From Peronospora farinosa (taxonomy: Eukaryota; Oomycota; Peronosporomycetes; Peronosporales; Peronosporaceae): 64,000 bases of DNA. Every line of letters starts with the position of its first letter. Positions within the stretch are counted from its first letter, which is position 1. The stretch covers positions 1 to 64,000 of the forward strand of contig CANTFK010000818.1 of NCBI GenBank assembly GCA_947646735.1. Reading direction: 5' to 3'. Shown piece after piece: positions 21,381 to 32,545 of this stretch. The translations under genes and the position numbers were made by a program. The notes beneath the pieces were generated by a model. The model was not told the origin of the DNA and did no database searches. It saw only the letters and a list, made by a program, of their open reading frames with translations.

Positions 21381-22412
21381 CAATCCCTTCACGCATCTCA
21401 GAAGAGATGCGAGCCCTCCATGAGGGCTCAGTAAGGAGGTACGCCTCCTTAGGCGCTCTTGATGAGGTGCTCAGGCACCCCGGGCATGGGTCGCCCCAAG
21501 AGAGGCATAACAGGCCTGCCTCTCTAGATAACCGGTGCAAACGATAGCATGCACCGGAAGTACTTCGTTTCTCAAACTTATTGCGGCTAGCATAAAGTCT
21601 TTGAAACCAAGCCTCTTTCCCAACGTTTAAAACGTTGGTGATAAACGCGTTCCAAGATTGGAGGAACGCGTCAGCCTCACGCTTCTTGTGTGGGCCATAC
21701 CATCGATGTTCAAGGAACACATCGATGTAATAATCGTTCTCAGTGCGAAAGTTCTTCGCACTGGCGTCAAGGCCATGAAGCTTTGACGCATCAAACAACG
21801 GTATGGGGAACCGTTCGTTGGTCTTTCCAGACCAACGATCAAGCAGATGCTTAGGTAGCATCCATGGCTTGCGATCAGGAGCAAGACGCAATACGTTGCG
21901 GTCTAAAGCCTCCTGCGTGGTGTCAACAGAAGTACCGACACCATGTCAACAGAAGTACCGACACTATGATTATTGATGTCAGTAGAAGCACTGACATCAC
22001 CCTTACGGTCCCCACCCGAGTCACTATCCTTCGACTCGATTGGCGAGTCGTCTGATTCATCAGACGACCCGAACATTTCACGGTACATTGATTCACTCAA
22101 TGTACCACGATCTCTCTTCGTAGCATTAGACGACGAGGTATCACCCCGGGGAGAGCCCGGGAGTGACACAGGTGGCTTTGAGTCGGATGCGTCATCCGAC
22201 TCACCAGAGTAGTCAACGATTAACTCTGGGTCAACATCTTCACGTGGCGAAGCACTACGTGAACCTGCAACAGGCGTTGCAGGCTGATGTTGACTTCCAG
22301 CAGACACATTAGTGTCTGCTGGCTGAGGCTGTAAAGCCTCAGTAGCGGCTGCACACAGGCGTGCAGCCGAGCACTTGGCTGCCTTAGCAGCGACGCGCAT
22401 TGACTTTGTCAT
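20704..22412 (-). CDS. Gypsy A antisense gene: acidic, coiled-coil protein of unknown function
   Basis: A long reading frame opposite gag-pol, starting 93 bp inside the 3' LTR. The first part (22412-21903) encodes a Ser/Asp-rich N-terminus with DPELIVDYSGESDD. The second (21891-20704) encodes a central domain (KPWMLPKHLLDRWSGK, NERFPIPLFDASKLHGLD, DVFLEHRWYGPHKKRE, AFLQSWNAFI) and a C-terminal coiled coil rich in Glu/Arg/Leu with a basic end. The two frames are separated only by a 23-bp tandem duplication (units at 21921 and 21944). Without it they form one frame of about 561 codons. Similar antisense genes occur in B and C. I do not recognise the family; an RNA- or DNA-binding or particle-associated accessory role is only a guess. 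Confidence 0.7.
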
Positions 22413-22493
22413 AGCGTAATCGTTGAATGAAAGAAATTGAACAAGTTCTCCTTTCCCATAGTCACTAAACAGTCACTAATGTGACTGTTGGTT

Positions 22494-22505
22494 GAGGGGG
22501 GGTGA
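22494..22505 (+). promoter_or_regulatory. Gypsy A polypurine tract
   Basis: GAGGGGGGGTGA directly before the right LTR, the expected plus-strand primer for gypsy elements. Confidence 0.7.
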
Positions 22506-22966
22506 TGTAACGGGGCGAGCCCGTTACATAATATTGACACTTATATGAAGTGTCAATAAAAATATTATTATAACTAATAATATTTTGACAATATTACCTT
22601 CTCTTATAATATTGTTCCTAGATCTCCTTGAAGTTGGAGATGCCCTCTCATTGGTTGATATGGGCCATCATATCAACCAACGCGCTGACCAATGACCGAT
22701 GGACGCGCGCAATGAGTGGAGGGCAAGTTGTCAACATACATAGTTGTAGTTTAATATAGTTAACATAGGTTATAACAGATTAGTTTTATTAAGATAGTTA
22801 ACTATATTAAATACAGTTTTCTTTTCCTCTACTTCTAAGCGTTTGTTTAGAAGTAAAGCTTCCTCTGCCTCTTGTGTAAGAGAGGTAATTGAGGCACCTG
22901 CTTTCACTGTAATCAGTGAAAGTAGACTATACTGTAATCAGTATAGTCGGAGGGTGCCCCATTACA
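22506..22966 (+). repeat. Gypsy A right LTR
   Basis: 461 bp, near-identical to 14788-15247. Preceded by a G-rich polypurine tract and followed by the TACCC duplication. Confidence 0.93.
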
Positions 22967-24107
22967 TACCCCTCTTGGAAGAGGTCACCGAACGACGTGT
23001 CGCCGGCTACGTAATTTGGAGCCAGGCGACACTACGAAGCTGATGATGCAAATCATCGAGCAGGCCATGTTGCAGCAGACCGCAACATGGAACAAGCACC
23101 GGAACCTGCACATTTTATGGCAGGGGTGCCAGGCTATTACCCGACGCGGGTATGCCGAACGTGATGCATGCCAACCCGGGACAATAGGTTGTGGGGATGC
23201 ACCCGGGACAATAGGTTGTGGGGATGCCAGATGCGTAACACCGGAAGCTTGCACTACAACCTTTTGATGGTAAGGAACTATACCATGGCCTTGGTAAAGG
23301 TTTCCCCGGATGGGGCAAGGAATTTGTCCGTCAAGTTAGTTTTGCCGAGCGTGCGTGTAAATTCACGTGGCCGGAAGACATCAAGGTGGATGTCTTAGGA
23401 CAACACCTGGCCGGTAAGGCACAGACGTACTATCGCCGTCAAGTGGAGACTTGGTGGTGTGAAAGTCAAATCCTGGAGCATGCTATGCAAAGGCTGCTTC
23501 AGACCTTCAGCTCCTAAATCACGCTTGCCCAAAGCATGAAATTGTTTACGGCGCCCAAGGCACCTCACAGAAGGTGGACGGACCATTCCTGTATCTGACC
23601 GCAGTCAGTGATGCTTGCGGAGGGTCGGATACCCTGGCGTTGGATAACATCGTCCATTACGCGGACCCGCATATGCGAATGACCATGATGTCCAGGCTGG
23701 ACATTCATCGGACCGACTGCTTGCGCCAAGCCGAGTAATTGGCACAGTTCGCCCAGTCAACGGAGATAGACAACCACGCGAAGCATCTCGGACGTGACGT
23801 GGTTAATGCTGTTGAACCGAGGAAGGAGCCAAGAGAAAAGGTCAAGCACAAGGTGCTGAAGGAATCGAATGACAATGACCAACGGACGTGCTACAGGTGC
23901 GGCGAGGTGGGACATATCAATTCGATGTGCCCCAAGAGACAGATGTCCAAGTTCCCAAGACCAAGTTTCACATTTGCGATCGACAATGGTGATCGTCTCC
24001 AAGACAATCACTGGATCCTCGACAGTGGGTCGAGCAGACACCTTGTCAACGACTTGTCTCTGCTCGTCAACCCGAGCGAATGTCGAAACGAATGCTTGAC
24101 AGCGCAA
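22967..24107 (+). pseudogene. Copia gag body, zinc knuckle and protease (broken)
   Basis: Continuation of the copia gag after gypsy A. Motifs: PFDGKELYHGLGKGFPGWGK and FTWPEDIKVDVLGQHLAGKA (copia capsid), then CYRCGEVGHINSMC (zinc knuckle near 23891) and DNHWILDSGSSRHLVND (aspartic protease near 24005). Several stops and shifts interrupt it, for example near 23517 and 23738. A 27-bp unit is duplicated at 23174-23227. Confidence 0.75.
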
Positions 24108-25402
24108 CGGATGGAGGTGTGCTCCGGATTACCAAGCAAGGGAGTATCAACATTGAAGTTGTTGCATTCGGGGATACTATCCGACTCCTCGATGTACAGT
24201 ACGCCGCGAACCTCGAGCGAAACATCATCTCGTATGGTAAGCTCGAGGCTAAGGGATGTGTACTTGAGTACCGAGGAGGGAGACGTATGTTAACCTCTGG
24301 GTTTGGAGGTGCACCGGTTATGGATGTGGATTGCAACAACAATGTGCTAGTTGTTGCAGTGACAGGACCATGCTACAAGACCTCACATTTACCACCAAGG
24401 GAGATGACGGCTGCGATCAATTCACCTGAATATAAATCCGATTCGGATGTTCAGAGTGGTACCTTGATGCAGATCCATTGTCGCTTGGGCCACATGTGTT
24501 ACGAAACGATCATCAAGATGGCCAAAGACCCGGCATCTGGTATCAGGCTGACTGACACGAGGCGCATGCATTGCTTGGCCTGTGCACAAGGCAAGCAAAT
24601 TAAGGCATCACAGTCAAGGAAAGACTCAGGCCAAAATTCTCCCATCGATGTGATGAATGGAGTAATTTGCTCCGACCTCAAGAGCCCGATGACTCCAAGG
24701 GATCGTCTGGGTAATCGTTACCTGGTCAATTTCATTGACCACAGGTCAAATTTTGCCGTGTAGATCCAAGGATGCTGCTGCCCTCAAGTTCAAGCACTTC
24801 CTGGTGAGCTTTGAACGAGAGTTCAATTGAAAGTTCCACGTACTACGCACGGAAGGAGGTGGTGAATAAAAGACCTTGGACGTGTTTTGTAAGGCGACTG
24901 GAGTCTCGCGTCAAGTCAGTGAAGCCAGAAATCAGGCAAGTAACGGCAAGGCTGAACGGATGCATCGGACAATTATGAACATGGTACGAAGCATGGTGTT
25001 TCTTTAAACCTGCCTTTGCACTTCTGGGGCGACGCTGCTGAGTATGCAACATACATAATTAACAGAAGCAGGACCAAGTCGAATCCAGGTGGGGTGTCTC
25101 CGATGGAATTTCTGACCACGAAGGTGCCAAACCTGAACGACATTGTGGTATTCGGCTCCATGTGCACGATGCACGTGGATGCAAGGAACAAATCACTTGG
25201 AGAGCGAGGGAAGGCGGCCATCATCATTGGAAAGAGTGATGAGACGAGGGGGGTACGAAGTGTACGTCCCCAAGGACAAAGTGGTCGTGGTAACGCAGCA
25301 CGTACGCAACATCGAAACATTGTCGGATGGGTGTAACGTTCAAGACGACTCGTACACCGAAAGGACTGAACATCAGGAGGAGATACCGAACTATGATCAA
25401 TG
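24080..25402 (+). pseudogene. Copia integrase region (broken)
   Basis: GAG-pre-integrase region with QIHCRLGHMCYETIIKMAKD and MHCLACAQGKQIKASQSR (HHCC zinc site), then core fragments in shifting frames (NRYLVNFIDHRSNF, ASNGKAERMHRTIMNMVRSM, LHFWGDAAEYATYIINRSRT, VVFGSMCTMHVDARNKS). Stop at 24762 and frameshifts near 24850, 24990 and 25240 inactivate it. Confidence 0.75.
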
Positions 25403-26281
25403 AAGGTTCAAGTATCTTCAAGTGTCAAGAAACGGGCGGCGAAAGCCCGAAGTGGCCGTAAATCCGGATGGACTAGGGAGCGACACGGCACAAGGTCAAC
25501 GAGCAGACGTGCTAAGGAAATTGTTGGTGAAGGCCCTGCTGAACGACAGGATGCCGTGAATGCAGTCATCAATCAAGATCCAAAGCATTATGGTGAAGCC
25601 ATCCGAAGTGGTAATCGCCAGAAATGGACCACGGCTATGACTGAAGAGCTGGATGCTCTGAAGTCAAACGGCGTGTGGACGGTTGTACTACCACCAAAAG
25701 GTGCACACGTCTTGCACAACAAGTAGGTCTATAAGACCATATGCAAATGGGAACGTGGAGAGGTACAAGGCTCGCTTGGTGGTCTGTGGGAACGAGCAAG
25801 TGTTTATACCCTCACGTTTCCTGCCGTCATGGATTTGGGAACGGTAAAGTTAATTTTGGTGCTCTCCAGGCGTTGGAACGTGCCTGCCCGACATGGTGAC
25901 GTGCCCAATGCCTACGTTAAGGCTGAAAAGGAGGAGCACCTTGGCATCTACATAAGAGTGCCCAAGGGCATGGTTTTGAGTGACCAAGAGCTTAAGTAGC
26001 ACGGGGGTGCGAACATCTAGTGAACTGTCCCTCCTGTTAAAGAAGTCAATGTACGGGCTCAAGCAGGCTGGAAGGCTCTGGAGTAAATAGCTTAATTTAA
26101 AGCTACGTCAAGATGGTTTCCAGCAATGCACCACGGATATGTGCCTGTAATACTAGTACAAGGGTGAGACGTGCACGGCGGTTGGCGTCTTCGTGGACGA
26201 CCTGTTGGTTACAGGGACTAAAAAAGGGGCCGTGAATGAATTTTTCATGGAAATGAGCTCGCTGTCCATCAAGGACCTAGG
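25403..26281 (+). pseudogene. Copia reverse transcriptase, first part (broken)
   Basis: Fragments QDPKHYGEAIRSGNRQKWTT and LDALKSNGVWTVV (RT start), AYVKAEKEEHLGIYI, KSMYGLKQAGRLW and GVFVDDLLVTGTKK (the VDD catalytic pair). It is cut by gypsy B after SIKDLG at 26281; the remaining part restarts at 33929. Confidence 0.78.
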
Positions 26282-26622
26282 TGTAACGGGGCTAGAACGT
26301 ACCGTCACTAGCTTACACGTGCGCTTGAGGAAGACTTAAGCCCGAGTATTAGGTATTAAGTAAGTTTAACTCTGATTTTTTGTTTGTTTTAATTCGTACT
26401 AATTACGAAGATTTTAGTCGTAATAAATACGACAGTGTTCCCGCCTTTCAGGAACCACACAATTTCAGGTTGATTTATCATTGGTCCATATTGGGGACTT
26501 TAGGCCCAATAATAAACCAATAATAAATTACCACGCTGTGCCCGCTATTCGGGCCCAGCACCTGCCTACATATGTAATTGTTTATTTGTGTTAATACTAT
26601 ATGTGTAATGTAGCCCATTACA
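26282..26622 (-). repeat. Gypsy B 3' LTR
   Basis: 341 bp, TG...CA. In element orientation it starts TGTAATGGGC and folds back on itself through ATTACA. Flanked inside by a polypurine tract. Confidence 0.92.
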
Positions 26623-26635
26623 CCACCCCCTTCTC
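26623..26635 (-). promoter_or_regulatory. Gypsy B polypurine tract
   Basis: The minus strand reads ATGAGAAGGGGGTGG up to the LTR edge. The antisense gene's ATG at 26636 directly adjoins it. Confidence 0.65.
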
Positions 26636-27952
26636 ATGACAGCACTCACCAACCGTGAGTGCTCAACTGTCGAAAACCCTTCGCCCACAAACGAACAAGC
26701 AATGTCCGGAGACCCAACACCCAATCCAGCAGAACGCCCAAGATACATCAGCGGGAATGCATCAACCAGTATCATGGCGCGGCAACTCATACCTTGGTCG
26801 CTGTACGACTTGTCCGGAGCTCACGCTCCGGACTCGCTGGACATGATGCGGGACTACTTCCGCCGATTTCGAAAACTGCGCGGGAAAGGTCTTGATGGAA
26901 TCGAGTATGAAGCTCTACAACGTTCTTGGTGCGCCTTCATCCAACGTTGGAATCGGATGCCAATCTTGTGACTCGACTCCACGCCCAACTCATGACGAAT
27001 GGCGACGACACATCGCTGAGTGTCCACTCAGTGATCGCGAACGAAGTTGGATTGCGAAGTATGAGCGAAGTCTGGGCGAACGAGAAGCGCAGTTATTCGT
27101 GGTGCGCCCTGCTGGCGGCACCACTCGCGACAGCGGAGTCGATCTCCGCGGGATCATCAGCGCAGGGCAGCGACACGTTCGCCTGCCCGTCCAGTTGCGT
27201 GATTCTCGCCTCGCAATCGTGATATGTATTCACCGCGACATTCTCGATCACGGCATCGATCTCGTTCGCGACATCGTTTGCGTTCGCGACATCGTTCTCG
27301 TTTTTGTCATCGTTCCCGTTTCCGACAACGTGAATCTCCTTACCGCTCTCGTTTGTCACGAGAGCGTTCGCGTGCTCGCCCGCCTTGGAATAGTCCGACT
27401 TCGTGGCTTCATACGACAGAACCACATCTGGAACGTCACGAAGGAGCGAGGAACGTGGTTCCCATGTATCCTGCTCGGGAGGGAATCCAAGCCAACGTAC
27501 TCGGTACCTACGCACGGATGGAGCCGCACGCTTCTCATGAGCCGACTGCAGTAATGGTTGTGGAGGGTCCTCTTGACCCACAATGCGGTCTACAATCCAG
27601 CGCACCTGTCCCTCCGCATCAACAAGCGGAGGAGGGCTCTCGCGGTGGTAGAGCTGGCGTCCTGGTTGCTCAGGACGATGTTGATCAGGCCGTGAATATA
27701 GCTGCCGATGCTCGGCTGGAGGCTGAGGCTGCCAGTGAACGTGCTGCCCAGGCGGAGAAGACTTCGAGTGAGACCCGGCAGTCGAACCGTGAACTGCTCG
27801 AGCGGATAAGGATTCTGGAGCGCCAGATGCTTGGTCAGGTTCAGACGGGATCGAGACCCCGCCCCATGTCATCGGCGCGTCGAGCACGACGGGAAGGCCG
27901 TTCGACTTACGAACCCCTGAAGCCGGCGTCGGAGCCAAACCGTGAAGCGTAG
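26636..27952 (+). pseudogene. Gypsy B antisense gene with Arg/Ser-rich and coiled-coil regions
   Basis: A reading frame opposite gag-pol, starting right after the polypurine tract. Part 1 (26636-26971) contains RQLIPWSLYDLSGAHAPDSL and ALQRSWCAFIQRWN; the latter resembles AFLQSWNAFI of gypsy A. The reading shifts one frame near 26965 (CDSTPRPTHDEWRRHIAECP, SDRERSWIAKYERSLGERE), then returns near 27220 to a frame open until 27952: an Arg/Ser/His-rich stretch (SRHRSRSRHRLRSRHRSRF), a linker, and a predicted coiled coil (SNRELLERIRILERQML). The last part lies opposite the pol linker and chromodomain. Function is unknown; two shifts suggest this copy is inactive. Confidence 0.55.
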
Positions 27953-28565
27953 CCGGACGATATTCCTTCAGCCGCCCGACATAGAATGTCGGGTGGAGTC
28001 GCAGTGAAGAGGGGACGTCGAGTGTATAAGCGTCGCCAATTGCCTTCAGAACCTTGAATGGACCGATGAAGCGTGGCGCGAGTTCACTCGCGCTCAGATT
28101 AGTGACCGCAGAATCCCTTAAACCTTCCGTCGATAATAATACACGGTCACCTTTCTCAAACTTGCTCATGTTCTTTCTTCCATGTTTGTCAGCGTTCTCC
28201 TTCTGTAGGTCTACAGCAGTTTGTAGTGCGTCGCGTACAAACCTGGTGATGGCTTGACGTTGGAGTATAAATTCCGACACGGCCATGTCATCAATTGGTC
28301 GCGCCGACTCAATCGGCGCGTAGTTGGCAGTAGGGGAACGCTTACCCGAAGACGGGTCAATTAATGTCTGCGCAGTCCATCGAGCTAATGGGGACGCCAC
28401 GTCTGATGGCGTCAAAATGGCCGTCTTTGCCTTGAATCGTGTTACTGCATTCGCGCTCAAAATACCGTGAGGCTCACTCGATCCTTGTTTATCACCTTTA
28501 TCCCCCCCCCAGAGTGGAGCCACTAGGTGTTGTGGGTCGCCCCACGGCCAGGACAGTAGGAACAC
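27093..28565 (-). pseudogene. Gypsy B integrase C-terminus, linker and chromodomain
   Basis: 490-codon frame: AVSEFILQRQAITRFVRDAL, APRFIGPFKVLKAIGDAYTL, HPTFYVGRLKEY, a Pro/His/Gln-rich linker, then the chromodomain (EGQVRWIVDRIVG, YRVRWLGFPPEQDTWEP) with an insertion of about 20 residues between its first strands. The C-terminal tail has Asn/Asp/Val repeats (NDVANANDVANEID) that lie opposite the Arg/Ser repeats of the antisense gene. It is separated from the upstream pol frame by a G-run length change near 28502-28510. Confidence 0.8.
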
Positions 28566-30624
28566 GAGGTTGACGAGCCGAATTCACAAAAAATGGCGTC
28601 AACCCTGTTGACGCGTGTACGGCGTTGTTAAGTGCGAACTCAACGAGTGGTAAAAATGCACTCCAACTTGTAAATGACGTAGCATAACTCCGAAGAACAT
28701 CTTCGAGGACTCGGTTCACGTGCTCGGTCTGTCCATCCGTTTCCGGATGGGCTGCCGTCGACATCAGCAGTTTTGTCCCGAGGAGCTCGAAAAGTGATGT
28801 CCAAAATGCGGACGTAAATCGCGGATCATGGTCCGAAACAATGTTTTCTGGAAGGCCATGATGACGGAACACCGCGTCGATGAAGTGCGCCGCGGTCTCT
28901 GCCGCGGTGACCTTAGCGTGAACAGGCACGAGATGTGTCATCTTGCTGAATCTGTCAACAAAGACCAAGATGCCCGTTCGAGCTTGGCTATCGGGCGCAA
29001 GCCCGAAGATAAAGTCCATCGAAACTGATCTCCAGGCCTCTGATGCAATTGGCAACGATCGCAAGGGAGCCTGTGACGATGGAGATGGCTTCACACGCTG
29101 GCATATTTCGCACGTTCGGATCCAGTTGCGTACCCACTTATACATGTGGGGCCAGAAGAAGTCTCGAGACACAGCCGCGAAAGTCTTTTCGCGGCCTAAA
29201 TGGCCGCCAGCAGGAGCATCGTGATACTCGTGAATGATTCTTGCACGCAAATCCATGTCGTTGGCAATCACCGTGCGAGGAGCATCGAATTGGTCGATGC
29301 TATACAGAAGCAAATCGCCATCTAAACTGTATCGATGAATATGGTCGCGCTTGGTACGGGATAATGCTCCCAGTGCAGCATCGCTGGGAGCACGCAGATA
29401 CTCGATAATGTCTGCATAATCTGAGTCACCCTTGTACGCTGCAACGATCTCATCAAATAAACACGGCTCGGGTGTAACCCGAGTTAAGTTCAGCGATACA
29501 CACATTGCACATCGGTCATCATCGTCCTCGTCATCAGTAGCCTGGCGACTCAGAGCAGTCCGAGGATCGTAGTCGGGACGTCGTGACAAGGCGTCAGCGA
29601 GAATATTGGTCTTGCCTGGCTTGTAATGCACGACGAAGTTGTACTCAGAGAAGAATGAGAGCCATCGTGCCATCCGTTGGGACAGGTGTGGGCTCTTCAT
29701 CGCTGTGCGCAGCGATGCATGATCGGTGTACAAAGCAAACGTACTTTCACCAAGGAGATGCACGCGAAACTTGATGAGTGCATAGCGCATCGCTAATAAC
29801 TCCTTGTCGTGAACCGGATAGTTCTTCTCAGCTGGCTTCATCTGTCGCGACTGATAACTCACGACTCGTTCACGGCCCTCATCATCAAATTGCATGAGGG
29901 CACAACCGATTGCAAAATCACTGGCGTCGCAAACCACGTGGAACGGCTTGGAATCGTCTGGTAGGACCAGGACTGGCGCTGACGCTAGGCTCTTCTTTAC
30001 TGCTTCGAAGGCTGCTTGGTGCTCGGGACGCCACAACCACGTGGCGTCTTTCTTCAAGAGTGACGACAAAGGCTGGATAGAACCAGCATAATCCTTCGTA
30101 TACTTGTGCAAATAATTAGCCAAGCCGAGCCACTGGCGCAACTCCGTAGGGTTCTTGGATGTGGGCCAAGAACAGATGGACGACACCTTCTCTGGATCAG
30201 CTCGAACTCCCGATTTACTCACATAGCAACCTAACACCGGAATCTCCGGTGCACAAAAGACACACTTCTTGAGATTCGCGTACAACTTGTTGTCCCGCAT
30301 AACTTGAAACACTTGCTTCAGGTGTTGAAGGTGAACTTGGACATCGTTGAGGTTGCCCTCGGCGCGACTATGGACGAAGATATCGTCAAAATAACTTGGG
30401 GCAAAGTTCCGAAGAGGTCTCAACACTTGAGACACCATGCGATTGAAAGTGGCCGGAGCGTTCTTCAACCCTTGTGGCATTACCAGCCACTCCCATAACA
30501 TGCCACTCGGGGTGCTCACCGCGGTGAGTGGGATATCGCTCGGGCGCATCAAAATCTGGTAAAAGCCATCGGTCAAGTCGATGGCACTGAAGATGACACT
30601 ACCTGACATGGAATTCAGCACCAT
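28498..30624 (-). pseudogene. Gypsy B RT (part), RNase H and integrase core
   Basis: 708-codon frame: IDLTDGFYQILM, PQGLKNAPATFNRM and YFDDIFVHS (RT), VVCDASDFAIGCALMQ and YTDHASLRT (RNase H), HDAPAGGHLGREKTF...CEICQRVK (zinc), SMDFIFGLAPDSQ and ETDGQTEHVNRVLED (integrase core). SDHDPRF replaces SDRDPRF of B'. It ends at a G-run (STLGGG then stop). Upstream it is out of frame with the RT N-terminus because of a one-base loss near 30646. Confidence 0.88.
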
Positions 30625-31364
30625 GTCCTTCCTGGGAATTGGCGTTGCGCAGGAATAGTGGCATCATTCAACTTATTGAACGCATGCACTATCCGCCAGC
30701 CTCCCGTAGCCTTCTTCACGCAGAAGGTTGGACTCGAATGTGGTGAGATACTCTCCCGCACGTGACCCGCTTTGCGGCGGCCTTCAAAGAATGCGTCAAT
30801 AGCTTCGACTTGATCTCGAGGCAACGGCCACTGCCGTGTCACACAATACTTCGACCCTGGCACGAGATCAATCTCGTGCCGAACACCGCGATCCGCAGGA
30901 AGTTCAGCCGGGATCTTGTCCGGGAACACGTCTGCATACTCACGAGCAATGTCGTAGACGGGGTTACCAGACTCTCGCAGGGCCTCCCATGACTGTGATG
31001 CAAACCTTTCTTCACGCGCAGACTTCGGCTCAGCGCTTTGAGGACGCGCCATATGCTCCTCGTTTGCCACGGTAACCACCTCGTTGGTGATTAGACGCAC
31101 TTGTTCCACAGTGCCTCCCTTAAGGTCACGTAGGAAATGCTTCCAGGAGAGCCCTGGAAGACTTGTAATGGAAGACGCATTACGAGGAGGACTCTCGACC
31201 TCGATATATTGGCGCCTTTGTGGACTCCCTTCCACGTACACGATAGCGTGGACACATTCCAACGCTAAATTCTCGGTGCTGTTGTCCCCATCGTGCTTCG
31301 AGTCACTACTCGAAGCTGGCGAACCGCAGTCAGGTGATAAACCATCACCCCCCCCTCTAGGCAC
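30615..31364 (-). pseudogene. Gypsy B pol linker and RT N-terminus
   Basis: Contains [20 protein letters not shown] and [19 protein letters not shown], then runs out of frame after DATIPAQ (a base is missing relative to gypsy A, whose sequence there encodes AQTPIPRKD). The same lesion is in B'. Upstream it is separated from protease by an 8-base G-run (9 would keep frame). Confidence 0.85.
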
Positions 31365-32538
31365 TGGATGTCGTCATCCAAGATGCCGGAAAAACTGGAC
31401 GGGAGTACCCCAAACTCGACCGTCGACACTTGATGCGGGAGCTCCTGCTCGGCCGCCGTAAACCCGCGTGGGAGCCCCTGCTCAACCACAGTATGCCCAT
31501 GTGGGAACCTCGGTTCGACCACAGTGGGTGATGATGGGAACCCCGGTTCGACCATCATGCTCTCGCGTGGGGACTCCTGTCCGTCCACGTTGTACTCGTG
31601 TGGGAGCCCCTGCTCGACCACAATATGCCCATGTGGGAACCTCGGTTCGATCACAGTGGGTGATGATGGGAACCCCGGTTCGACCATCATGCTCTCGCGT
31701 GAGGACTCCTGTCCGTCTACGTCACACTCGCTGGCGAGCTCTTGCTCGTCGCCACAATGCCCTTGTGGGAGCCCCTGCTCGACCACAATAGGTGCAGATG
31801 GGAACCCCGGTTCAACCACTGCATTCACGTGCGGGAACCCCTGTTCGACCGCGTCGTCCTCGTCGTCCTCTTCGCTCTGTAGCGAGGAGTCACTGTCACT
31901 TGTGTCCCGAAGAACAGCACAAGCAGTGCAGAGAGGGCCATCGCTTGCTCTGTGCACCGCCAACGTCGTGGAATCGCGATCCACGACTGTGACGTTTGGC
32001 CAGTCACTTGGAGATACCAAGAGATGGGTAAACACTTCACTGACATCGAACTTGCGTCGACGTCTCACTGATCTGGCTAACCAGTCGATCTGGGGCTTAT
32101 AACGTGCCAACCATGGCATGCCCAGTATGCAATCGAATGCATAATTCATCGCGATCACCAAGAAATCATCATTACTGCGAAAGCCATCAAACGTATACGG
32201 CAACGACACTTCGCGCCGCGATACGCGGTGTGGTTTCCCGTCAGCCAACTTGACGACGACTTGGCCAGGTCCCTCACGGACCTGAATGCTGGGAGGCAGC
32301 ATCGACAAACAAGATTCACGAAAGAAATTGTTTGTTGCTCCTGAGTCCAGGAGTGCTCGCAGAGGTCGCCGGACGCCGGCGACATGTAAACTGACAATAA
32401 TCAGACGTGAATCACCACTCGTAGTGGTGGCATTTAACCGTGCGCGTAGCGCAGGAGGACTGGAAGGTTGGGCTGCCACCGGGGGACCCGGACCTCCGTT
32501 CTAACCAGTAGGGCGCCCTGCACCTACTGGTCCCGACC
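31265..32538 (-). pseudogene. Gypsy B protease and Pro/Gly repeat linker
   Basis: Entered by -1 frameshift from gag; it has no ATG at the junction. The protease site is [12 protein letters not shown] with the later [17 protein letters not shown] long linker of [20 protein letters not shown] and VEQGLP-type repeats follows (31480-31860). The frame ends beyond the G-run at 31349-31356. Confidence 0.82.
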
Positions 32539-32545
32539 GTTTTTT
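32505..32545 (-). promoter_or_regulatory. Gypsy B -1 frameshift signal
   Basis: On the minus strand: A-AAA-AAC (32545-32539) in gag phase, then a hairpin with 8-bp arms CCAGTAGG (32530-32523) and CCTACTGG (32512-32505). The gag stop TAG is within the first arm. It matches gypsy A and B'. Confidence 0.8.

Larger units (their letters stand above)
14788..22966 (+). mobile_element. Gypsy A: chromodomain Ty3/gypsy element, nearly complete
   Basis: 8.18 kb, target duplication TACCC on both sides (14783-14787 and 22967-22971). Order: LTR, primer site, gag, -1 frameshift signal, protease-RT-RNase H, integrase, chromodomain on the plus strand; then an antisense gene on the minus strand; polypurine tract; LTR. 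The LTRs (460 and 461 bp) differ by two substitutions and one base of length by eye, so insertion was recent. Pol carries a few lesions (about 19357, 20115-20300, TAG at 21096). Confidence 0.93.

Noticed and set aside
31468..32102. Long plus-strand ORFs opposite gypsy B protease (and 60271-60938 minus in B')
   Set aside because: They are low-complexity shadows of the VEPGFP repeats and start in mid-element, unlike the antisense genes at the 3' ends.
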